This document shows, in pieces, positions 1 to 7,748 of a DNA stretch of 64,000 nucleotides. Under the pieces are notes generated by a model. That model ran no database searches, was not told where the DNA came from, and worked only from the letters and a program-made list of their open reading frames with translations. A program made the translations under genes and the position numbers. The DNA lies in NCBI RefSeq assembly GCF_000969645.2, contig NZ_CP014222.1:186001-250000 (forward strand), given 5' to 3'. Every line of letters starts with the position of its first letter. Position 1 is the stretch's first letter. The stretch is from Janthinobacterium sp. B9-8. GTDB lineage: Bacteria; Pseudomonadota; Gammaproteobacteria; Burkholderiales; Chitinibacteraceae.

Positions 1-671
1 CTGAAATGGTCTGCGAATTACCGCAGATTCAGCAGCTGGATATCAACCCCTTAATCAGCGATGAAAACGGCGTGATTGCGGTGGATGCTAGCATTATTGT
101 GGCAGCTGTGGACCCCAAAGCCCGCCGCTACGCGCATATGGCGATTCATCCCTATCCATCGCATCTGATGCAGCTCACCCAGCTTAAAACAGGCATGCCC
201 ATGATCTTGCGCCCGATTCGGCCGGAAGACGCCGAATTGTTGATTCAGTTTGTCAGCCGCCTATCGGATGAGACGCGCTATAACCGCTATATGAGCGTGC
301 TTAAATCCCTGCCGCAAAGCCTGCTGGCGCGCTTTACTCATCTCGATTACGCAAGAGAAATGGCCATTGCCGCCACGGTGCAGGCAGGCCAAGGCGAGCA
401 AATTATCGGCGTAGCCCGTTATACTGCCAACCCCGATAAAGACAGCTGCGAATTCGCCGTAGTGATCGACGATGCGTGGCAGGGTAAAGGCCTTGGCAAT
501 CGCCTGATGGAAGCCCTCTTCACCGCTGCCCGCGATATGGGTTTATCGATTATCGAAGGCGAAGTGCTCACCAGCAATAAAACCATGCTGGCCTTTATGA
601 AACACCTCGGTTTCACTATTCAAACTCACCCGGAAGACAATGGGCTGAAGTGGGTGGTGAAGGAGCTATGA
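1..671 (+). CDS. patZ: C-terminal part of PatZ-type protein lysine acetyltransferase (partial)
   Basis: This is the 3' end of a gene that enters from the left edge; the frame is open from base 3. The first 30 or so residues (QLDINPL motif) match the end of the ATP-grasp half of NDP-forming acyl-CoA synthetases. A GNAT acetyltransferase domain follows from about residue 65 (LRPIRPEDAELL) with the acetyl-CoA loop at QGKGLGNRLM. That order, synthetase-like half then C-terminal GNAT, is the architecture of E. coli PatZ/YfiQ, which acetylates lysines of acetyl-CoA synthetase and other enzymes. The upstream part is outside the window, so whether the synthetase half is complete cannot be judged. The ATG at base 6 is internal, not the real start. 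Confidence 0.85.
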   Translation, partial: EMVCELPQIQQLDINPLISDENGVIAVDASIIVAAVDPKARRYAHMAIHPYPSHLMQLTQLKTGMPMILRPIRPEDAELLIQFVSRLSDETRYNRYMSVLKSLPQSLLARFTHLDYAREMAIAATVQAGQGEQIIGVARYTANPDKDSCEFAVVIDDAWQGKGLGNRLMEALFTAARDMGLSIIEGEVLTSNKTMLAFMKHLGFTIQTHPEDNGLKWVVKEL

Positions 672-686
672 GGTGTTGATGATTTT

Positions 687-1085
687 GTAGGGCGGGACCT
701 CGCTGGATTTTGATGTGAAATGTTGAACTTGGCAGGTTTTCCCCATGTGCGCTAAGCAAAGTGAAAAAGACCTTTTTAGTGCCTTCGGCACGTTGATTTA
801 GGTGCGGTATCCCCGCGAAGTATTTGATTTCTGAACGGCCAAGAAAGTAAGCAAAGAAGGCCGCCCCGACCAGCACGAAACCCCTCGCTGCGGACAATCG
901 AGCGGCGGCTGCGGAACTCGCTTCGCTCAGACAGTCCTCGCGAAACCCCGCCCGCTTGTTCCTCGCTTCGGCGTGCTTCAAGGGGGTTCTTAAGCCCCAT
1001 GCAGAGAGCGTGGTTAGTACATTTTTTCGTTGATTGCTACAGCAAAACTAATTGGTTAGCACGTATGGGGTTTCACCCGCCCTAC
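687..1085. repeat. Non-coding dispersed-repeat block bounded by inverted GTAGGGCGGG ends
   Basis: The 458 bases between the acetyltransferase and the next gene hold no convincing gene. GTAGGGCGGG lies at 687-696 and its exact inverted copy CCCGCCCTAC at 1076-1085, so the block is bounded by short inverted repeats. The inside is GC-rich (roughly 780-1010) and has open frames in several phases with low-complexity translations, as expected for a decayed or non-coding dispersed element. A small hairpin (AGTGCCTTCGGCACG) lies near 778-792. The same GTAGGGCGGG motif recurs near 2381 and 4156 in this window. Confidence 0.55.
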
Positions 1086-1129
1086 AAATGATGCAATCCC
1101 TGTAAAACACAGAACAATCGAGTAACTTT

Positions 1130-1429
1130 ATGTCTTCCGCCGTATCCTGTAGTACTTGTAAAGCCTGTTGTTGCCAGCTGGAAGTCATGCTGATTGCCGG
1201 GGATGATGATGTGCCGCCGGAGTATGTCGAGCAAGATGCTTGGGGTGGCGAGATTATGCATAGGCTGGAGGATGGTTGGTGCGCGGCGCTCGATCGCCGC
1301 AGCATGATGTGTACGATTTATGAGCAAAGACCATGGATTTGCCGCGATTATCAAGAGGGCGATTTTGATTGCATGGAGCAAAGAAAGCGCATCCCTATCC
1401 TGACGGCGCGCTGGCAGCTTAATCAATAA
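1130..1429 (+). CDS. YkgJ-type cysteine cluster protein
   Basis: A 99-residue soluble protein with the hallmark of the YkgJ / CxxCxxCC family. An N-terminal Cys cluster (CSTCKACCC, residues 7-15) is followed by an Asp-rich stretch, CAALDRRSMMCTIYEQRP and then CRDYQEGDFDC. These conserved cysteines are thought to chelate zinc or iron; the cellular role of the family is not established. The length is typical of small family members and the start is the first ATG of the frame. It stands alone between a repeat block and the ahp genes. The function is inferred only from the motif. Confidence 0.8.
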   Translation: MSSAVSCSTCKACCCQLEVMLIAGDDDVPPEYVEQDAWGGEIMHRLEDGWCAALDRRSMMCTIYEQRPWICRDYQEGDFDCMEQRKRIPILTARWQLNQ

Positions 1430-1804
1430 AGACTACTTATTTGTCATCTGAGTATTTTCGCCTGAAGGATAGGGCTCGAAATAAACCCCGAAAGGGCATA
1501 TTCAATAAGATTGTCATTCCCGAGTGCTTCTGTCGGGAATCCAGTGGCTCTGCTGGATCCCCGATAAAACCATTCGGGGATGGCGCAGAGTAGTTCACTC
1601 CCTCTCTGACTTCATCCCATCCGTTTCAAATCGAGTCAATCACAAATTTAGGCGTGAGTATTCGGCATGCCTATGTAATAGTTTTTGTTTATAGTAAATA
1701 TCAATGCGCAAGATTAAAACTATCAATTAGACCTGAGAGAGGCGGGGGCTTAAGATGACTTCACTGCTTCACAAACAACACTTTCTCTACTTAGGAGCTA
1801 CACC
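1430..1804. other. Intergenic region with REP-like hairpins and the ahpC promoter
   Basis: This 375-base gap holds a compact palindromic element at about 1511-1582. TTCCCGA pairs with TCGGGAA (1517-1540), ATCCAG pairs with CTGGAT, and ATCCCCGA (1557-1564) pairs with TCGGGGAT (1574-1581). The TCATTCCCG...GGGAATCCAG pattern is a common dispersed repeat in proteobacteria. From about 1675 the sequence turns AT-rich and presumably holds the ahpC promoter. Confidence 0.55.
1691..1727 (+). promoter_or_regulatory. Possible OxyR-type operator upstream of ahpC
   Basis: Four tetranucleotides occur with the 11-base period of the OxyR consensus (ATAG, CTAT, ATAG, CTAT separated by 7). They are ATAG at 1691, CAAT at 1702, ATTA at 1713 and CAAT at 1724, which is 12 of 16 matches. 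It lies about 80-115 bases before ahpC, a gene commonly under OxyR control. The match is weak and no oxyR gene is in the window. Confidence 0.3.
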
Positions 1805-2368
1805 ATGTCTTTGATTAATAGCGAAATTAAACCATTCAAAGTAAACGCATTCCATGCAGGTAAATTCACTTCAGTAAGCGAAGCGGATCTAAAAGGCAAG
1901 TGGTCGATTGTGTTCTTCTACCCAGCTGATTTCACTTTTGTTTGCCCTACCGAATTAGGCGATCTGGCTGATTTTTACCCGGAATTCCAGAAAATGGGCG
2001 TAGAGGTTTACTCGGTTTCTACCGATACCCAGTTCACCCACAAGGCTTGGCACGATACATCGGATACGATCAAAAAGATCAACTACCCGATGCTGGCAGA
2101 CCCTACCGGCACGCTGACTCGCAATTTTGATGTGATGATCGAAGAAGAAGGCCTAGCACTGCGCGGCACTTTCCTGATCAACCCGGAAGGCCAGATCAAG
2201 CTGTGCGAAATTCACGATAACGGTATTGGCCGCTCTGCTGCTGAGCTAATGCGCAAAGTGCAAGCCGCTCAATATATTGCCAAGCACCCAGGCGAAGTTT
2301 GCCCTGCTAAATGGCAGCCAGGAGCAGAAACACTGGCACCGTCGCTTGATTTAGTTGGCAAGATTTAA
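1805..2368 (+). CDS. ahpC: Alkyl hydroperoxide reductase peroxiredoxin subunit AhpC
   Basis: A 187-residue typical 2-Cys peroxiredoxin. The peroxidatic cysteine is in [13 protein letters not shown] (about residue 47). The resolving cysteine is near the C-terminus in [11 protein letters not shown] (about residue 166). It reduces hydrogen peroxide, organic peroxides and peroxynitrite in the cytoplasm and is re-reduced by AhpF, encoded 118 bases downstream. Length and C-terminus match E. coli AhpC (187 residues). AGGAG sits 7 bases before the ATG. Nothing essential appears missing. Confidence 0.97.
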   Translation: MSLINSEIKPFKVNAFHAGKFTSVSEADLKGKWSIVFFYPADFTFVCPTELGDLADFYPEFQKMGVEVYSVSTDTQFTHKAWHDTSDTIKKINYPMLADPTGTLTRNFDVMIEEEGLALRGTFLINPEGQIKLCEIHDNGIGRSAAELMRKVQAAQYIAKHPGEVCPAKWQPGAETLAPSLDLVGKI

Positions 2369-2379
2369 TTAATTAAATG

Positions 2380-2406
2380 CGTAGGGCGGGTGTAACTTGC
2401 CCTACG
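2380..2406. repeat. Short GTAGGGCGGG hairpin between ahpC and ahpF
   Basis: CGTAGGGC (2380-2387) is followed by its inverted copy GCCCTACG (2399-2406) around an 11-base loop. It is the short form of the dispersed palindrome also seen at 687 and 4149. Lying between ahpC and ahpF, it could act as an mRNA stabiliser or partial attenuator and so help keep AhpC more abundant than AhpF; that role is inference. Confidence 0.6.
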
Positions 2407-2486
2407 ACTATCGCTTTTATTGCAAAAGCACTTTCTAAACATGCGCAAAGCGCTTTTTCAATAAGAACTACTCCGGAGAATTCATC

Positions 2487-4031
2487 ATGCTTGAATCCAA
2501 TATTAAATCTCAACTTGCTGCCTATTTAGAAAAACTGCAATTCCCGATTGAGCTGATTGCCTCCGTAGATGAAAGCAGCAGCGCGCTAGAAATGAAAAGC
2601 CTGTTGCAAGAAATCACCGAGCTATCAGACAAAATCACTCTGCGCTTTGACGATGCTGAGTTGAAACCTTCATTTGGTATTGCCCGTGTCGGCGAGGAAG
2701 CTCGTGTGCGTTTTGCCGGGATTCCGATGGGGCATGAGTTTACTTCCCTGGTGCTGGGCCTGCTGCAAGTCGGTGGGCATCCGCCCAAGATTGAAGCGGC
2801 GCTGATTGAGCAAATTAAGGCCTTGCCGGGTGAGCTGCGTTTTGAAACCTTTATTTCCCTGACTTGCCAGAATTGCCCGGAAGTAGTGCAATCGCTTAAT
2901 TTAATGGCGGTGCTTAACCCAAAAATCAGCCATGTGATGATCGATGGTGCGCTGTATCAGGATGAAGTGAACGCAAGGCAAATTATGGCCGTGCCTTCGG
3001 TGTATCTGAATGGCGAAGCTTTTGGCCAAGGCCGGATGGGGATTGAGGAAATCGTTGCCAAGCTCGATACCGGCTCGGTAGAGCGTCAGGCGGAAGTGAT
3101 TTCGGGCAAGGATCAATTTGATTTACTGGTGATAGGCGGCGGGCCAGCAGGAGCGGCGGCAGCGGTGTATGCGGCGCGTAAAGGAATTCGTACCGGCGTA
3201 GTGGCCGAGCGCTTTGGTGGGCAGGTGCTCGATACTATGAGTATTGAAAACTTTATTTCGGTGCAAGAAACCGAAGGGCCTAAGCTGGTAACGGCGCTGG
3301 AGCAGCATGTAAAGCAATACGATGTCGATATTATGAATCTGCAACGTGCCGAATCGCTCAGCCTCGATGAAAACGGTATCAGCCAGATTCGCCTTGCTAG
3401 TGGTGCTACCTTAAAAAGCAAATCGGTGATTATTGCGACCGGTGCGCGCTGGCGCGAAATGAATGTGCCTGGCGAAAAAGAATATCGTGGCCGGGGTGTG
3501 GCTTACTGCCCGCATTGCGATGGCCCGTTGTTTAAAGGTAAACGCATTGCAGTAGTGGGCGGGGGTAATTCTGGCGTAGAAGCCGCGATTGATCTGGCCG
3601 GGATTGTGGAACACGTTACCCTGCTGGAGTTTGGCGCAGAGCTGCGCGCCGATGCCGTATTGCAGAAAAAACTCTATAGCCTGCCGAATGTGGTGGTGAT
3701 TAAACAAGCCCAAACCACATCAGTATTGGGCGATGGGCAAAAAGTCAGTGGCTTGCAATATACCGATCGTCAAACCGGTGAATCGCATCAGGTCGACTTA
3801 GCAGGGATTTTTGTGCAAATTGGCTTGCTGCCCAATACTGATTGGCTAAAAGGCACGCTGGATTTAAGTAAACACGGCGAGATTGAAGTGGATAACCGCG
3901 GCCAAACTTCTTTAGCTGGCGTGTTTGCAGCGGGGGACGTGACCACCGTGCCATTCAAGCAAATTGTGATTGCGATGGGTGATGGTGCAAAAGCTTCTCT
4001 TGGTGCATTTGATCATTTGATGCGTAGCTAG
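2487..4031 (+). CDS. ahpF: Alkyl hydroperoxide reductase flavoprotein subunit AhpF
   Basis: A 514-residue NADH-dependent disulfide reductase that recycles AhpC. The N-terminal 200 or so residues form the tandem thioredoxin-fold domain, with the redox pair CQNC at about 127-130. A thioredoxin-reductase-like part follows: FAD-binding [17 protein letters not shown] (about 217), the second redox pair CPHC (about 342-345), NAD-binding [10 protein letters not shown] (about 357) and the FAD motif [12 protein letters not shown] near the end. Length agrees with E. coli AhpF (521). The ATG follows TCCGGAG with normal spacing. It is the second gene of the ahpC-ahpF pair. Confidence 0.97.
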   Translation: MLESNIKSQLAAYLEKLQFPIELIASVDESSSALEMKSLLQEITELSDKITLRFDDAELKPSFGIARVGEEARVRFAGIPMGHEFTSLVLGLLQVGGHPPKIEAALIEQIKALPGELRFETFISLTCQNCPEVVQSLNLMAVLNPKISHVMIDGALYQDEVNARQIMAVPSVYLNGEAFGQGRMGIEEIVAKLDTGSVERQAEVISGKDQFDLLVIGGGPAGAAAAVYAARKGIRTGVVAERFGGQVLDTMSIENFISVQETEGPKLVTALEQHVKQYDVDIMNLQRAESLSLDENGISQIRLASGATLKSKSVIIATGARWREMNVPGEKEYRGRGVAYCPHCDGPLFKGKRIAVVGGGNSGVEAAIDLAGIVEHVTLLEFGAELRADAVLQKKLYSLPNVVVIKQAQTTSVLGDGQKVSGLQYTDRQTGESHQVDLAGIFVQIGLLPNTDWLKGTLDLSKHGEIEVDNRGQTSLAGVFAAGDVTTVPFKQIVIAMGDGAKASLGAFDHLMRS

Positions 4032-4082
4032 CGTTTATAGGGTGCAAAGCGCCAGAGGCGTTACGCACCGTGGTACTAAATA

Positions 4083-4120
4083 AAACAGCCGCGAAGACCT
4101 GTGGGTTTTCGCGGCTGTTT
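4083..4120 (+). terminator. Rho-independent terminator after ahpF
   Basis: AAACAGCCGCGAA (4083-4095) pairs with TTCGCGGCTGTTT (4108-4120), a 13-base-pair stem ending in a T run, 50 bases after the ahpF stop. The A-rich 5' flank makes it potentially bidirectional. Confidence 0.85.
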
Positions 4121-4148
4121 GTCATTGCGACTCGCTTGCAAGCATTTC

Positions 4149-4220
4149 ATCATTCGTAGGGCGGGTGAAACCCGCGAGCGATGCTGAAAAATACGCGGGT
4201 TTCACCCGCCCTACGATGAT
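4149..4220. repeat. Long palindromic repeat (GTAGGGCGGGTGAAACCCGC family)
   Basis: The left arm (about 4149-4176) and right arm (4194-4220) are near-perfect inverted copies, with one extra T on the left, around a 17-base centre. Each arm also folds on itself, because GCGGGT and ACCCGC flank GAAA or TTTC. It sits between convergent ahpF and the LPMO gene. The rest of 4032-4340 holds the ahpF terminator and no gene. Confidence 0.75.
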
Positions 4221-4340
4221 TCGATGTTTGTAATTACTCGGTAGAAAGCCAGAGTCTTAAGTTGTTAGGATTGAGGTGAAACCTGCCAGCCTTATGCCTT
4301 AAAAGTTTATAAACGGCGGGTTGCAGCTGGCTGACGAGAT

Positions 4341-5600
4341 TTACTTCTTGCAAGCACCTAGGTCTTTCCACACACCCCACTGGCCGCTTTTTGCTGGCTC
4401 TTCACCCGTCGTCCACCATTTGTTTTGGTAGTTACGCAGGTTCTGGCTGACCTTGGTATTGACCGTGGCGTAGGTGCTGCTTGCTTTCCAATCTGGCGCG
4501 CAGCTGCTGGATGGTGGCGGTGTTGGCACCGGCGTTGGAACTGGTGTAGGAACCGGAGTGGGTACCGGCGTCGGCACAGGTGTTGGAACTGGCGTCGGTA
4601 CAGGTGTCGGAACTGGAGTGGGCACAGGTGTTGGAGTTGGTGTCGGCACAATCACGCCGCCAATATCAATTTTAAAGCTGTATTCGCCATTATTGCGGGC
4701 ATAAACACGGTTGTCTTGCACCGATTTAACCGGGGATACGCTGCCGTTGCTCGCCAGTACACCCACGCTGATATAGCGCGAGCTGATGTTTACTTTTTGG
4801 GCCAGATAGAAAGGCCAGTTCACGGCTAAAGCGATATTTTCGCCAGTTTGTGGATCATAGCCGGTGGTGATCGAAAAGCTCTCCACATCACGGCCGTCTT
4901 TATCAAACAGACGGAAGGTCACCTTGGTATCGGCTTTTAAATCCTGCTGGGCACGAATCTGGCCTAATTCTTTATAAGTGGAAAGCGCGCCAGAGAAATT
5001 AACATCGGAGCAGGAGTAAAACGCCTCATCGCTATCGCTACGTTGCCACACATTATAAATAATGTGTACGCCGGTCTTTTTAGGCAGCGGGCAGCTTAGT
5101 TTGTATTTTTTATCGACTGCGGCCGTATTGCCCAGCGTGCAAAATGGGGCTTCTTCCAGATCAGACCAAGCCAGCGCTTTATTAGGATTCCAGCCATCTT
5201 TGGTGATAAAAAATTGCCAATTACGGGTTTGGTGTGCGGCGGGTGCGGTATAAATAAAATCAAATTGCCCATTGGCATCTGCCGCAATCGGCGTCACTGG
5301 CCAGTCTGTGCGGGCTAAATTCATCCCCGCATAATTAGATTTCCCCCCGGCGCAAAGCTGGCCATCTGGCACAAAGGCTTTGTGATTGCCATTAGGAAGC
5401 TGATTAACCCCTGACCAGTCATACAGCATTTGAGGGCCGGATAGCGCGACGGCTGCCTGGCAGGCCGCTGATTTTGGGTTTTCCGGGCCTTCTTTAAAGC
5501 AGCTGAGGATACGGCTGATCGGCACTTCCATCGTGCCGTGGGCGCTGGCAAGCGGGGCAAGCAGACTAGCCAGCAGGGCGGGCAGAGCATATTTATTCAT
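4341..5600 (-). CDS. Secreted chitin-active lytic polysaccharide monooxygenase (AA10) with CBM5/12
   Basis: A 419-residue GbpA-like exoprotein. Residues 1-20 are a signal peptide ending in ASA; cleavage exposes His21, the first ligand of the copper histidine brace, with the second likely His123 (APAAHQTRNW) and an axial Phe near 194. The AA10 catalytic domain covers about 21-205, a GbpA domain-2-like beta module about 210-315, then a Pro-Thr-Val repeat linker (about 318-363) and a C-terminal chitin-binding CBM5/12 (about 367-419, KWWTTGEEP). It oxidatively cleaves crystalline chitin outside the cell. I chose the second ATG because GATGAG precedes it at good spacing and the leader is then classical; an ATG at 5615 would add five residues. 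No sugar gene adjoins it. Confidence 0.92.
   Translation of the reverse strand: MNKYALPALLASLLAPLASAHGTMEVPISRILSCFKEGPENPKSAACQAAVALSGPQMLYDWSGVNQLPNGNHKAFVPDGQLCAGGKSNYAGMNLARTDWPVTPIAADANGQFDFIYTAPAAHQTRNWQFFITKDGWNPNKALAWSDLEEAPFCTLGNTAAVDKKYKLSCPLPKKTGVHIIYNVWQRSDSDEAFYSCSDVNFSGALSTYKELGQIRAQQDLKADTKVTFRLFDKDGRDVESFSITTGYDPQTGENIALAVNWPFYLAQKVNISSRYISVGVLASNGSVSPVKSVQDNRVYARNNGEYSFKIDIGGVIVPTPTPTPVPTPVPTPVPTPVPTPVPTPVPTPVPTPVPTPVPTPPPSSSCAPDWKASSTYATVNTKVSQNLRNYQNKWWTTGEEPAKSGQWGVWKDLGACKK
4519..4650 (-). repeat. Tandem repeat encoding the PTPV linker of the LPMO
   Basis: Imperfect 12-base units (minus-strand codons for Pro-Val-Pro-Thr) are repeated about ten times with synonymous changes at third positions. 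The unit length is a multiple of three, so gain or loss of units changes linker length without shifting frame. Confidence 0.85.
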
Positions 5601-5760
5601 TGTTTTCTCATCCATCGTTATAAGGGGATTAGGTCTTTGATCTGAGCCAAATGACCGACATCAGCTTAGTGAAAGATAGGGGAAAACTCAATTAGGGTTG
5701 CCCAGATAAAACCCCTAGATTTTGATTACAGATTATGTTTGTAAAATGGAAGCATCGTAA

Positions 5761-5814
5761 GAGCGGCTTCAGCCACGAATGGCTGAAGGGGCATTTTTGC
5801 GGCTAAGACCGCTC
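5761..5814. repeat. REP-like palindrome between LPMO and peroxidase genes
   Basis: GAGCGG (5761-5766) pairs with CCGCTC (5809-5814), enclosing an inner hairpin CTTCAGCC (5767-5774) with GGCTGAAG (5781-5788). The GAGCGGCTTCAGCC core is the form of many gammaproteobacterial and betaproteobacterial REP sequences. It differs from the GTAGGGCGGG family elsewhere in the window. Confidence 0.6.
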
Positions 5815-5874
5815 CTGCGAAAGGTCGCTATTCTGGTGGTTTTGCCTAAGAGGGAAATAAGCCTAGTCTGCTTA

Positions 5875-6399
5875 TTATTTCTTCAGCCAGCCCTCAATCT
5901 TACTAATAATTTCCTTATCGTCCGGCTCGGTGATCGAGCTATAGGCGGTGACTGTTTTGCCATCCGGGGCGATCAGGTATTTATAGAAATTCCATTTGGG
6001 TGAGGTATCTGATGCCGCAGTTAATCGCTTAAACAGGGGGTTGGCATCTGCGCCGCGCACGCTGGATTTCTCTAGCATGGGGAATTCTACAAAGTAGGTA
6101 AGGCGGCAGAAATCGCCGATTTCTTTATTGTCGGCTAGCTCTTGTTTGAAATCATTAGATGGAAAACCGACCACCAATAAGCCTTGTTCTTTATATTTGG
6201 CATAGATTTTTTCTAGCTTATCAAATTGCGGGGTAAAGCCGCATTTACTGGCGGTATTGACCACCAGAATAGGCTTGCCGCTATAGCTGCATAAATTAAA
6301 GGGCTCTCCTTTTAAGGTTTTACTTTGGTAATCCAGTAAGGGCGGGCAGGCCGCCATGCTGATTGAGCTGCAAAAAACCATTAGGGCAAGTAAGCGCAT
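5875..6399 (-). CDS. Exported glutathione peroxidase family thiol peroxidase
   Basis: A 174-residue GPx/BtuE-type peroxidase. A short signal peptide (MRLLALMVFCSSISMAA) suggests export to the periplasm, unlike cytoplasmic BtuE. The peroxidatic residue is Cys in NTASKCGFT, not selenocysteine, and the WNF tetrad segment (PKWNFYKYLI) is present. A candidate resolving Cys lies in IGDFCRLTY. The usual GFPCNQF segment reads GFPSNDF, so the tetrad Gln is replaced by Asp. Such enzymes generally use thioredoxin-like donors rather than glutathione. It is transcribed alone, between the LPMO gene and the kinase pair. Confidence 0.88.
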   Translation of the reverse strand: MRLLALMVFCSSISMAACPPLLDYQSKTLKGEPFNLCSYSGKPILVVNTASKCGFTPQFDKLEKIYAKYKEQGLLVVGFPSNDFKQELADNKEIGDFCRLTYFVEFPMLEKSSVRGADANPLFKRLTAASDTSPKWNFYKYLIAPDGKTVTAYSSITEPDDKEIISKIEGWLKK

Positions 6400-6495
6400 G
6401 GAAAGATCCTTTAGGCGGTTTGCTTAGCATAGCCTGATTTTGCATGAGTCATTGTTTAAGGTGTGCAATATTTTTATGCGTGATCCGCTCGGTTT

Positions 6496-7635
6496 TTATG
6501 TTTCATTCATCGTGCTTTGTAGTGCTTTAATGGCCGAGCTGAGCTGGTCTTGAAAATCAGCATCGGCATGCAAGGTATTTGAAATATCTTCTAGGCCGCT
6601 GCGAAGTATGGAGATTAATGAGGCCTCTTGACGTTCGGTGAGTTGTAAGCTGACCAGAGCAGCCTCAATTCGCGTGGTGACAGTATTGAGAATAATCGAT
6701 GCTGAAGCGCGGCCATTTCTTTGCAGCTCATCGGTTTTGCTGAGTGCGGCTGTGAGCGATCTGATTGTTTCTTCAATGGCAAGGCCCTGTTGTTTGGCTT
6801 GCACCATGGTATTGAGTGCTTCTAGCTTTGCTTCGGTGGCTTCAATCAGAATGGCCAGATGATCGCGCAGCCGGCCGCAGCGATCAGGATCGTGCTCGGG
6901 CATATTGCAGATCAGGGCGCGGATATGCGGGAAAGTAATCGACATCCGGCTTTTAAACTGGGTGATGCGATCCATCGTGGCCATATGGTGCAAGATGGAT
7001 GTTTCCAGTGCACTGGCTGGCCCGCGCGTATTGACGGCAAGTGATTTTCCGGCGGGCAATAAAAACTCAACCACGCTATCCACTTCAAATAAAGCCAGGG
7101 CATTGAGCAAAGACTTGGCGAGCTCCACAGGGGTGTTGCAGCGATTAAAATGCTTGAGGCCTTCGATTAGCAGGCCCGTTTCACTCATGCTGGTCATGGC
7201 CATCATGGCGGTATTGGTGGCGTATTGCGCTTGTGATTTTAATTGCTGACGTTCTTTAATTAATTGCAGAACATGGGCTACTTTAGCTTGTAATACTTTT
7301 GGGTTGGCAGGCTTTAGTACAAAATCTTCTCCGCCTACATCAAAGCCTTGCAGGCGATCTTCAATAGCGTCCAGCGCAGATAAAAACAGCACCGGAGTAT
7401 CGCTGATATCAAAATCACTTTTAATCTGGCGGCATAATTCATAGCCATCCATTTCGGGCATGATGACATCGGCTAATACTAGTTTTGGGCGCTGTTGTTG
7501 TGTGAGTTGGAGCGCGGCCTTGCCGTTTTCTGCCGTGATTACATTGCATGTTTCGCTTAAAGCATCAAAGATAAAATCCAGCATAAAGAGATCATCATCA
7601 ACAATGAGGACCAGCGGCTTTTCTTGATTGTTCAT
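6496..7635 (-). CDS. Response regulator with receiver domain and unclassified C-terminal region
   Basis: A 379-residue protein. Residues 7-125 form a CheY-like receiver with the acidic pocket VDDD, phosphoacceptor Asp in LADVIMPEMDG (about residue 56) and Lys in VLKPANP. The rest has no DNA-binding, GGDEF or EAL motif. It has a short helical connector, a possible GAF/PAS-like fold containing NMPEHDPDRCGRLRDH (around 250), and helical C-terminal stretches. It follows the giant sensor kinase by 113 bases on the same strand and is probably its output or adaptor protein. The mechanism of output is unknown; protein interaction is more likely than DNA binding. Confidence 0.8.
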   Translation of the reverse strand: MNNQEKPLVLIVDDDLFMLDFIFDALSETCNVITAENGKAALQLTQQQRPKLVLADVIMPEMDGYELCRQIKSDFDISDTPVLFLSALDAIEDRLQGFDVGGEDFVLKPANPKVLQAKVAHVLQLIKERQQLKSQAQYATNTAMMAMTSMSETGLLIEGLKHFNRCNTPVELAKSLLNALALFEVDSVVEFLLPAGKSLAVNTRGPASALETSILHHMATMDRITQFKSRMSITFPHIRALICNMPEHDPDRCGRLRDHLAILIEATEAKLEALNTMVQAKQQGLAIEETIRSLTAALSKTDELQRNGRASASIILNTVTTRIEAALVSLQLTERQEASLISILRSGLEDISNTLHADADFQDQLSSAIKALQSTMNET

Positions 7636-7748
7636 GATCTCTATCCTGTAAAAGTAAGCGCTTGGCTAAGCAAGCCTTTTTGGAAAATGGCGGGTGGGTT
7701 AGGAGCGGATTACAAAATATTTTGCTTCTTCAATCACTTTTTTTGCAT

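Noticed and set aside
616..1000. Overlapping minus-strand frames in the block after the acetyltransferase
   Set aside because: Several phases are open at once in GC-rich repeat DNA, and the translations resemble those of known non-coding dispersed repeats rather than a protein family.
4474..4704. Gly-Val repeat frame opposite the LPMO linker
   Set aside because: It is simply the complementary reading of the PTPV repeat; not an elastin-like or PE/PPE-like protein.
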